Part shown: piece after piece, positions 56,201 through 64,000 of the stretch | Layout of the letters: every line of letters starts with the position of its first letter | How positions within the stretch are numbered: position 1 is the stretch's first letter | DNA from: Mactra quadrangularis | Lineage: Eukaryota > Mollusca > Bivalvia > Venerida > Mactridae | Reading direction: 5' to 3' | DNA length: 64,000 bases | Assembly: GCA_025267735.1 (NCBI GenBank) | Contig: CM046308.1 | Location: 38,305,267 to 38,369,266, forward strand | The notes under the pieces: model-generated | Database searches by the model: none | The model's input: the letters and a program-made list of their open reading frames with translations, nothing else | Told to the model about the DNA's origin: nothing | Made by a program: the position numbers and the translations under genes

Positions 56201-57814
56201 TGATATTGAGAATATGTCATTACAAATAAAAATAAATTAAGTAATATTTAATTAATGATTAATCAATTAAACAATATGTTTAGTATTAGATATTTGAATT
56301 TATGTCACAGTTTTTGTTGAATTGTTATCTGATTCCATCTAACACACCATTCAGATGAAATTTTAAAACAAATAAACTCTGAGCTGATTATTGTCGTTCA
56401 TTTGATAGTATTACAACAAATATTTAATTAACACAAATTTCAATATTAACATAGCATTGATAAAAATAATACAATAAAGTATCTACAAGTTTATAGCATA
56501 CACCACAAGTCTCGTGGTAACAGTTTTTTCACCATATGTCTATGCTATCATTTAATTAGAATAAAACTATAATTTGTTACAGATGATTGGCCATCCAATC
56601 ATACAAAACAACGAGTAAAATGTTGGCCATTCATCATAAATAATCTGATTTAACAACATTTAAACATGGTATGAATTAAATTGTAAAAAATCAACAGTAA
56701 ACTATGTCATTAAGAATTGCTAAAAGTTTTACTACTTTGTTGGGCTTGGAACTTGTTGAGTAACCCGGCCATGGATTAAACATGATTGGTTCCTAACCTA
56801 CAACAGTTGATTGTCAGTTGTATAACATATTGTATTACGTCCGAAGAAGGTAATAATTTTCGCCATTTTTTTTATAATAGAACATTTTCATAGTTCTTAT
56901 CTTGAGCTGATTATAATTGATAGTAGTTGAAAATGTAGAAGAATTTCCGAATGATTCAATGAGGATCTCTTGTATCTAGGTCAATTCAAAGGAAAACAGT
57001 CTCGTTTGTTGTGCTTAGATACCATAAAATAGCTATTACTAAGCATTGAATATGTTGTTCAGATAAACTTTGGAATAAATTGGTTCTAAAATGAGTTTAC
57101 TAATTCAACAACCAATACTGATATGCTATTTTCAAGTATTTTCATCCACTAGGGCATTATTTTATGTAATAATTATCATGCATTCTCCAACTAAGTAGTC
57201 TTGCTTTAAAGGTAATATCAGTCATTAGACATCATATATAGTCAAGATCTATGGCGGCATATACCAGTAATACAGTAGTATTCTCTTTTTGTCAGACTCT
57301 ACATACTTATCATTAAATCATTATATTGAGAAACTTTCGCTTTAATATACTTGTGTCATGAAAACATGGATGTATCAATTACAAACTGTCGGCACGACGC
57401 CCCCCTTAAAGTGTGTTGTATTATTTATCGTTTTTGATGGTAGACTCGTTCATGTCGGCAGTCTGTGGTTTCAATAAGAATTTATATTCAGTTTTTCATA
57501 TAGATTCAACCGTACTTTTTGTATTAAATACGTAACCTGAGTTTTGTACATACTAGATATTTTCTGTGATCAATTTAATTGTAAATTTCAACAACATACT
57601 GAGATAAAACAAAAGGTAAGAGCATAAAAAGTAGCGACTAAATGTAACACTGATAACCATTTTGGTGTGCGAAAAGTATGTTTCTTAATATATAGAGTAC
57701 TAAATGGTGAAATCGAATATATACTTGTACAAGTACTACATACAATTCATAATTTGGAACAAATGTTACACCTCTTAATTAATTGTTGAAAAATTAACAA
57801 CTATCCTTTATGTA
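56201..57814. other. Locus C intron 1, no feature
   Basis: AT-rich, nothing recognised. Confidence 0.4.
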
Positions 57815-58305
57815 AATATTACATTCTACAGAGGGTGATAGAACGGAATGTTCACCGAGACAAGTAATGTCAACCGATGCTTTAGCCGAGGGTAACATTA
57901 CTTGTCAAGGGTGAACATTCCGTTTTATCACCCTCCTTAGGATGTGATATTTATTTTATTATACCGAACAAGGAAATTCATAAATTGGTAACAATTCAAT
58001 AGGCACAAACCGTTTGATTGTATTCGTTTCATTTGCTTCTGATTATGAAGACAATTTTACACCGTTAAGTTTGGTGTTTCGTAAAAGCAAGAGTCTGCGT
58101 AAGGGATGTAACTCAAATTGAATGGCTAAAAACTGGAGTCCGGGTATAAGCAAACTCCAACGCAGTAGTCTTCCTTTGCTTTAAGCGGGCCGATAGGTGA
58201 TGTCAAGCGGGCCGATAGTTGATGTTCAGAATGTGACATTACGGATTGTCACTCAGTGACGTCACATAAGGCTATATAGTAAACAGTTCACGTGAGGTAT
58301 AATAA
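57815..58305 (+). mobile_element. Hairpin-headed element, copy 3 (full)
   Basis: The palindrome head (arms with CAGAGGGTGATAGAACGGAA and its inverse) and the complete tail are present. A short segment (AAGCGGGCCGATAG) is duplicated near 58185-58215. The CRE-like GTGACGTCACAT is intact at about 58257. Confidence 0.85.
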
Positions 58306-58496
58306 AAACAAATTATGTCATTAATTTAAGGTCTTATTGTATTTCCGTATGTAAAATGTATTTTACTTGAAACTGTTTATGTAACTTTACATTGTTCACT
58401 GTATATTTCATATTTTTTAAAGTTCGAGAGCATAAAAAACCGCTATATATATTAAAAGTCAAGATATAAAAAGAGGTTATTTGTTTATTTTGGTGT

Positions 58497-58770
58497 AAAA
58501 TCGTTGTTTATTTAACGAGTGACCTAAGGATGCAATATTGCCACAAGTGAAAATGTAACCATTAGCTCACAAGTGAAATAAATAGATCTTACACTGAAAT
58601 AAACAAATTTTCTGTTTACCATATGCTTCAAACTGGCATTTCGTTAAGTTAAAGTATGATATGTCATCAGAACAGTGAAAAATAACAAATTTATTTTCAT
58701 TGTTTAAAAGCAGTGGAATATCGATTTTTATTTCACCGATAAATGCTGGTATTCGACTTGGAAGCATATA
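58497..58770 (+). mobile_element. Palindromic element family, copy 2 (long form)
   Basis: Contains CCTAAGGATGCAATATTGCC, AATAGATCTTACACTGAAAT, ATGATATGTCATCAGAACAG, TAACAAATTTATTTTCATTG and TGGAATATCGATTTTTATTT. The same segments occur inverted at 63489-63790. It ends about 40 bp before the exon 2 acceptor of locus C. Confidence 0.7.
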
Positions 58771-58813
58771 CATATAATAAAAAAAGATTATTACAATGTA
58801 TTCGTTGTTTCAG

Positions 58814-59009
58814 CATGTCAATGTACATTTCCATCAGAGATCATTGGTTCATGGGTTAGCAGTAATGATGGTACTTGGATTATAAACTCTACAAGTATAC
58901 AAAGTTATAATACTTTATCAAGTACAACAAGAATTCCAATTAAAAATGGAATCAATACATTAGACTTTACATGTTTTGAAAACAGAGGAGACAGTAAATA
59001 TGTCATCAA
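58814..59009 (+). CDS. Locus C, exon 2: N-terminal ectodomain
   Basis: Acceptor TTCGTTGTTTCAG and donor CAA|GTAAGTA bound 196 bp. It opens (S)CQCTFPSEIIGSWVSSND and continues through TWIINSTS to NGINTLDFTCFENRGDSKYV. The C-x-F-P-x4-G-x-W start followed by ...W-x-I-N is the pattern I associate with the DUF7044-type N-terminal domain of DUF7042-DUF7045 metazoan membrane proteins. One N-glycosylation sequon (NST) is visible. Phase fits exon 1 and exon 3. Function of the family is unknown to me. Confidence 0.8.
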
Positions 59010-59858
59010 GTAAGTATAGTAGTTGTAGAACTAAAAATCTATATATGAGATCGTAAATAGAACTTATATTTAGATTTTTTTCTTTTGTTTATTACCATGG
59101 ACCACAATGGAAATAAGGGTGTTCTCTTTTTTGTGTCATCCATAGTATATGGATATATGGTATATAGTAACATGGTTGTATTCCCCTATATTTAAATAAT
59201 TATTAATATGTTTTATAAAGTATTATAAAAATTGAATCAGTGCAATTTCTTAACAATCGTTTGATGTTTATATTTTATATCTGATATCATTGTATTACTA
59301 ATTGTGTAACTTCTTAAAATGAAATGTTATGAATTATTTTATGTCTAATTGATATGTTTTACATTGTGTACCATGTTGGCTGTGATTTATGCTGAATAAA
59401 TAATAAATAAAATTTAACACTTGTCAGTTTGTATGGAAATATTAAGTCAAAGCATGCTGTAATAAATAATAAACTTTTCTAAATTCATTCGTTGAATATA
59501 ATTCGTATATTCAGTACTTGTCTACTATTTATTATAATTATATTTTATAAGTCTATGTATGGTGACATATTTCTGCCACCACATAATTAACTAATTAATT
59601 GGTTGACTTAATTGGTTTACTTGTTATGTTACTAGTTAAATACTTAACATTAAGCTGGTAGAAAATATAAAAATGGCAGTTGCAGGCACTTGCATTTATT
59701 TCTTGTAATGATCATTATTTTATTAAATAAATAACTAGTTACATAACTAGCTAACCACTAAATTGACATGTTAACTATGTAGTAATCTGGTAGCAGAAAT
59801 ATGCAACCATATCTATGAAATAGTCATGTTTATATATGTGATTGTACGGTGTTTTCAG
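59010..59858 (+). other. Locus C intron 2
   Basis: 849 bp, AT-rich, consensus GTAAGTA donor and TTTTCAG acceptor. No element recognised. Confidence 0.6.
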
Positions 59859-59962
59859 GTCTGAATTATTTGAGTTATTTAAATTTGCTTTTGTCAACAT
59901 GTATCAATGTCTTGATATAAGAGTTCTGTCTTCCAATAAGATCATATACTACCAAGCTACAT
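59859..59962 (+). CDS. Locus C, exon 3
   Basis: 104 bp between GTGTTTTCAG and CAT|GTAAGT. The first base completes Lys, then 34 codons (SELFELFKFAFVNMYQCLDI, RVLSSNKIIYYQAT), leaving one base. The MYQCLDI..SNKIIYYQ pattern (aromatic, Cys, then a Tyr-rich strand) fits the body of the DUF7042-DUF7045-like ectodomain. Length and phases agree with the neighbours. Confidence 0.8.
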
Positions 59963-60298
59963 GTAAGTTTCTTATTTATCTCTTTATGTCTCTTTATAAT
60001 ACATTATTATAACTATTTACGGCCGGTGTTGCCCCGGAAACACTTTATATACATTTAATGTACTCGGTTCATGATAGTTAAACCATTCAAATGTCAAGAT
60101 GTCTGTAGTAATTATTCCAAAGCAGAATAGCAGGGCACTGCACCCTGCCCTTTTCTCTCCTCCCTGTCCTTTTTGCCTCTTTCTATGCAGTATTAGTACA
60201 TTTGAGATATTTATCCTCAAATATGCCCGGCCCGTTTTTCTGCCCCCAGCCCTTTTCTGAGTTCTGGATTAATCCCTATGTCTGTACATACATATATG

Positions 60299-60960
60299 AA
60301 CAGAACAGAACAGAACAGATACTTTATCAAAGTCTTGTACGACAAAGGCACATCATCTTACAAAACATTTAAATACAACTATAATACAGATCAATGATTA
60401 GACACAAATTTACAAAGGAATTACAATGCATACATGTGCTTATATATAGGACTTGACCACATGGGCTTGACATTCTGTATTGTAGTTTGTAAATTCCCTC
60501 CTTCTTTAAAAAAAACTATAAGCAGGAGAGAATCTTTCAAACTACGATACAGAATGTCAAGCTCCTGTGACTTGACATACAGAATTGTGTTGTAAAATAT
60601 ACTACAATATTTATGAGAGTGTCATGTAATTTATAAGAGAATGTTGTTTCTAATACACAAAGCAGATTTAATTAATTTTGATAAAAATTAACAAAATCGT
60701 GTTATCTGAAGAAGACAATAATGAGTTATATTTAAATACAGAAGGTCTAGTATAGAAATTGGAGCAAGAAAATGTCTGCGTAAAGTACTATAACATTGAC
60801 TAATACAAATAAAATGGTAAACATTTTCTATATCTCGTGTTCCACGGTACAGACAAGAACGTTCATTTCCTGCAATACTTGGACGAACATAACGTTCCGT
60901 ATTTACTCGTAATATGCATTTTAGCTTAGGCTTTATTGTTCTAAATGATTCCACTATCTA
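60299..60960 (-). mobile_element. Non-LTR retrotransposon (LINE) 3' end with (TTCTG)n tail
   Basis: Minus orientation. The frame 60954-60688 carries the C-terminal Cys/His-type motif of LINE ORF2 (ERSCLYRGTRDIENVYHFIC and ...CYSTLRRHFLAP). A 3' UTR of about 390 bp and a tail reading CTTTGATAAAGTATCTGTTC then (TGTTC)n follow. The RT and endonuclease domains are absent (5' truncation). Lies in intron 3 of locus C. Confidence 0.75.
60688..60954 (-). pseudogene. LINE ORF2 C-terminal remnant
   Basis: 88 codons with the D-I-E-N-x-Y-H-F-x2-C and C-Y-x3-R-R signature found near the end of many CR1/jockey-like ORF2 proteins. Here it lacks one of the usual Cys residues (CLYRGT where a C-x2-C pair is expected). 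Truncated copy. Confidence 0.65.
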
Positions 60961-61019
60961 CAAGATGCGTTTAGTGACAAAGCTACTCATCTAATTGAAC
61001 CCACGGAGTAATATATTAT

Positions 61020-61293
61020 TATCACATCATACAGAGGGTAATAGAACGGAATATTCACCCCGAGACAAGTAATGTCAACCGAGGCTTTAGCCGGGGTTGA
61101 CATTACTTGTCAAAGGTATTCATTTCGTTCTATCAACCTTTGTAGGATGTGATATGTATTTTATTATACCGAACAACAAAATTGTTGACAATTGAATAAG
61201 CACAAACCGTTTTGTTTTATCTGTTTCATTTGCTTCTGAACTTAAACATTTTTACACCGTTTAGTTTGTTGTTTCATTAAATGCAAGCGTCTG
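61020..61293 (+). mobile_element. Hairpin-headed element, copy 4 (3'-truncated)
   Basis: The head palindrome is complete but diverged in the right arm. The tail stops after GCAAGCGTCTGC, where an inverted GCAAGCGTCTGCTTGC junction is seen. The CRE-like region is missing. Confidence 0.8.
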
Positions 61294-61687
61294 CTTGCAT
61301 TTAACATCAAATATTATATAAATGTAACATGAGTCTTAACTCAATATATAGAATAAGTTTTTATTTATCTATAAATATATAATGATAAATTCATACTACT
61401 TTTTGAAATAATATCAAAACAACAAAAAACTAGATTTGTGTGTGAAGTTATAATAGAGAATATCATAATATATCTTTTACATATAGTGTACAATATAACA
61501 ATGAATATGTGAGTACTATTATATAATGGTATATCAGATTCAATGTTGACTTTGTAACAAGGAACCACAACAATCTTAGACTGATGTATAAAAAAAGTTT
61601 ACTTTGTTACATTATATCACGTTGTCATTGTCTTATAGAGCCAACATATTCAATTTTATAATTCCTATTATATTGTTATTTTTCCAG
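61294..61687 (+). other. Locus C, end of intron 3
   Basis: AT-rich, ends in a pyrimidine tract and TTTCCAG. No element recognised. Confidence 0.5.
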
Positions 61688-61795
61688 TACCAGATCCAGC
61701 GGGACATCAGTTCACACTTCAAACATTATATGAAGACGTTTGTAATGTGGCCACACATGACTTACCCTACCTACATCATGTTGCTCTAAGATCAG
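61688..61795 (+). CDS. Locus C, exon 4
   Basis: 108 bp between TTATTTTTCCAG and TCAG|GTCGGT. It starts with two bases of a split codon and encodes PDPAGHQFTLQTLYEDVCNV then ATHDLPYLHHVALRS, leaving one base. The donor is non-consensus at position 3-4 (GTCGGT), but phase with exons 3 and 5 is correct and no stop occurs. Confidence 0.75.
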
Positions 61796-62255
61796 GTCGG
61801 TACTTGTCGTTATTTTCCATGTTAAATGTACATTGATTGTTTTATATGTGAATTATAATAATACTTAATAATCGTATCTTAATTTTTTTCTGATCTATTC
61901 ATTGAAATTTAATTTTAATTACATTCAACAGATTAATTTTGCTAGTAGATTGCTGATTTCCTAAATTCGAATTTAACCACTATAGAAATCTCTTAAAATT
62001 CATATTTTTAGATATCTTAAAATACTTTTATGTAAGACCTACATATATGTATCCAGTAAAGTGGGACACTAAACTTTTCTATATCTGTTGTATATACATG
62101 TACATGTACTAATTTATTCTAGCTCTATCGTGAAACAAGTTCTTACAACTTAGATTTATCACTTTCGAGTCCGCTTCCTGGTTCCCAGTACTGAGCTAGT
62201 AGGATAAAATTTCTTGCTCAAAGAAACAACAACAAATGTTGATGATATATTTTAG
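61796..62255 (+). other. Locus C intron 4
   Basis: 460 bp, AT-rich, ends ATATATTTTAG. No element recognised. Confidence 0.6.
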
Positions 62256-62423
62256 GTTCAGAGACAACTGCATTAATTAATTGTCCATCTATAATGTTTG
62301 GATCATATAATTATGAACCATGTGCAGATGTAGCATCTAATGATACAAGTGTTGATGTATGTCCTACAAGACAACAATTAGTGTACAACTATACATTATG
62401 TAATACACATCTCATGTTCTCAC
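62256..62423 (+). CDS. Locus C, exon 5: Cys-rich segment
   Basis: 168 bp between ATATTTTAG and TCAC|GTAAGT. It encodes (G)SETTALINCPSIMFGSYN and YEPCADVASNDTSVDVCPTR, then QQLVYNYTLCNTHLMFS. Four Cys and two glycosylation sequons (NDT, NYT) mark an extracellular fold. The C-P-...-Y-x6-C...C-P-x-L-like spacing again resembles the DUF7042-DUF7045 ectodomains. Phases fit both sides. Confidence 0.8.
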
Positions 62424-62455
62424 GTAAGTTATCACATTGAGTATTCTGTAATGTA

Positions 62456-62812
62456 CCTTAGTCAGTCATTTCCCTTTGTATGCACTTCAAATAGGTAGGT
62501 CCAATCGGTTGGATTACTCGGATTTTACCATTACTTTTCAACGTCAATTTGACACAATTAATCTTGAATAACTGTTTTTGTACATTATTTGATTTGTTTG
62601 AAAATCAAGCTACGTACTGTTCGTTAAAGAACTATCTAAATTTTATCACTCCTGTTGATATCTTAATTAACAAGAAAGATAATAGATGAAATATTTTATT
62701 ATCCTTACATAGGACTTCAGTGATAAAATCCGAGGATTCCAACTGATAGGACCTACTTACCAATTGCTATGCTTCAGATTTTATCAAAGAAAGATAACTG
62801 ACAAATATTCCT
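62456..62812. mobile_element. MITE with long TIRs (GGGAC family), copy 2
   Basis: Aligns along its length with 39693-40056 (GTAGGTCCAATCGGTTGGAT, TTGTTTGAAAATCAAGCTA, AGGATTCCAACTGATAGGAC). The outer ends are slightly eroded. Sits in intron 5 of locus C. Confidence 0.8.
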
Positions 62813-63112
62813 CATTGTCATAATAAATACAGGGTGTATAGTCATGTGATCTTAGAATTGTCAACAAACATTCATTTTTCTTCGATTTCTAACACTTGCA
62901 AAAAGTTCATCATATTGTGCATAAAGCAATGGACTTCTTCAGAAAATAAACACTAATGCTAGTGAATTGTAGTTGCTTGCGAGAAACGTTTTTGCAAATG
63001 ACATAGTTTATGGCTTGATTCAATGTTACTGTTGAGAATTCAGTTAAAAAGCAATATTCGCTAGACAAATTTTAAGCTTTCGAACAGTTCCAGATGTCAT
63101 TGAATTACTCTG

Positions 63113-63262
63113 TCCGGTTAGCTCAGTCGGTAGCATACAAGGCTACTAATATAGGGCAGTTGTCAGTCACTGATGTAGGTTCGCATCTAAAAACTAATTG
63201 ACAGCTACTGATTTTAGCCTTTCCATGAGCGGTGAGTAGGTTGACTGACAATCATCGTATGA
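63113..63262 (+). mobile_element. SINE (type 1), rearranged copy
   Basis: Head GGTTAGCTCAGTCGGTAGCA, then a B-box-like GGTTCGCATC, then GCCTTTCCATGAGCGGTGAG and TAGGTTGACTGACAATC. The segment order is altered compared with other copies (CAGTTGTCAGTCACTGATGT lies inside the head). Confidence 0.65.
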
Positions 63263-63488
63263 CCAAACCGTTGGTTTTTCTTTATAAGTCTAAATTCCTT
63301 GGAACGATTGGTATTTTAGATGATATTTCACTGATTTACCTTATGGACAAAAATTAACATTCTCAATTTATTTTCTTCAGCTCTATTATAGATTAGAGAA
63401 TTAAGATGTTAATCAAATATTGTACCCACCTGTACAACCTGTGTTTGTTATTGTAAAACATACAGTATTATTATAATAATGCTTTCCA

Positions 63489-63790
63489 GTAAAATACCGG
63501 GATTTATCGGTGAAAAGAAATCGATATTCCACTGTTTTGAAACAATGAAAATAAATTTGTTATTTTTCACTGTTCAGATGCGCCGTTCTGATGACATATC
63601 ATACTTAAACTTTAATAAAGCCATATAATTAACAGAAAATTTGTTTATTTCAGCGTAAGATCTATTTCTTTCACTCGTGAGCTAATGATATTATATTATC
63701 ACTCGTGGCTACGCCACTCGTGGAAATATTGCATCCTTAGCTCACTCGTTAAATAAAAATCGATCTTACACCGAGATATACAAATATCCT
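63489..63790 (-). mobile_element. Palindromic element family, copy 3 (long form, reverse)
   Basis: The inverse of 58497-58770: AAATCGATATTCCACTGTTT, AACAATGAAAATAAATTTGT, TTCTGATGACATATCATACT, AAGATCTATTTCTTTCACTC. It also has a fold-back CTCGTGGCTACGCCACTCGTG centre. It ends about 85 bp before exon 6 of locus C. Confidence 0.75.
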
Positions 63791-63874
63791 CTATTTTTCA
63801 AGTTTGAAAATGATTTGTTTATTAGTTGAACATAAAGAGAAATGTTAGAATATTATTATAATTTATATTTTCAG

Positions 63875-64000
63875 AGGAAGGTGTACTAGATTGTGTATAT
63901 CATGAAACAAGTGGATCTATAACATATCTTACTGTATATAATAGAGATAGTATATCTACTGATGATGTATCTTATTATAGATTTATATGTCTTGTAGGTT
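63875..64000 (+). CDS. Locus C, exon 6 (runs to or near the window end)
   Basis: Acceptor TTATATTTTCAG. It encodes (Q)EGVLDCVYHETSGSITY then LTVYNRDSISTDDVSYYRFI and CLV. A donor-like GTAG|GTT lies at 63997/63998, but the frame also stays open to the last base, so the exon end is not certain. The LDCVY...YLTVYN...YRFICL pattern (two Cys with alternating strands) continues the same ectodomain. The gene is cut off by the window. A transmembrane segment would be expected further on. Confidence 0.75.

Overview
This is eukaryotic nuclear DNA, AT-rich and intron-rich, most likely from a bivalve mollusc. No single marker gene proves this. It is inferred from vertebrate-type splice sites, short exons split by long introns, tRNA-headed SINEs, many fold-back and TIR miniature elements, hAT, Harbinger, LTR and LINE relics, and several long minisatellites. 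Almost none of the long ORFs are genes: they lie on tandem arrays whose units are multiples of 3 bp. The real coding signal is in short exons found by splice sites and phase.

Three host loci can be supported. (A) Minus strand, about 6.0-19.8 kb: the last three coding exons (8112-8190, 6771-6840, 6015-6103) join in phase to a stop codon. Possible 5' exons lie at 15.7, 18.7 and 19.7 kb. The protein family is not recognised. (B) Plus strand, about 29.36-38.2 kb: the 3' part of an EGF-like type I membrane protein (EGF modules, a transmembrane exon, a short cytoplasmic tail, a stop, a 3' UTR and AATAAA). It carries two single-base frame breaks and what looks like a collapsed intron. (C) Plus strand, 45932 to beyond the window end: a secreted or membrane glycoprotein gene. 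A signal-peptide exon is followed, after a 12.8-kb intron, by five Cys-containing exons in perfect phase. The ectodomain resembles the metazoan DUF7042-DUF7045 group. B and C lie in tandem on the same strand and may be related, which is inference only.

Layout: 0-2.4 kb, small minisatellites and repeats; 2.4-6 kb, no visible feature; 6-19.8 kb, locus A, with an 800-bp intronic duplication, an hAT relic and a 19-copy 48/49-bp array; 19-20.7 kb, a cluster of three TIR elements; 23.6-27.2 kb, a 3.6-kb non-coding element with about 50-bp inverted ends around a ~200-bp satellite; 27.3-27.5 kb, an LTR-like fragment carrying a tRNA-like sequence; 29-38 kb, locus B, whose large intron holds a Harbinger relic and a 4.77-kb non-coding LTR element with identical 231-bp LTRs; 38.8-49 kb, hairpin-headed elements, TTAA-flanked MITEs, fold-backs and SINEs; 49.7-54.3 kb, 30-bp and 27-bp minisatellites inside intron 1 of locus C; 55.5-64 kb, more element copies between the exons of locus C.

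The window is a record of layered mobile-element insertion in and around two cell-surface genes. The points most worth checking are the gene C model, the TIR-bounded satellite element, the young non-autonomous LTR element, the hairpin-headed family with its conserved CRE-like site, and the MITE whose centre has been amplified.
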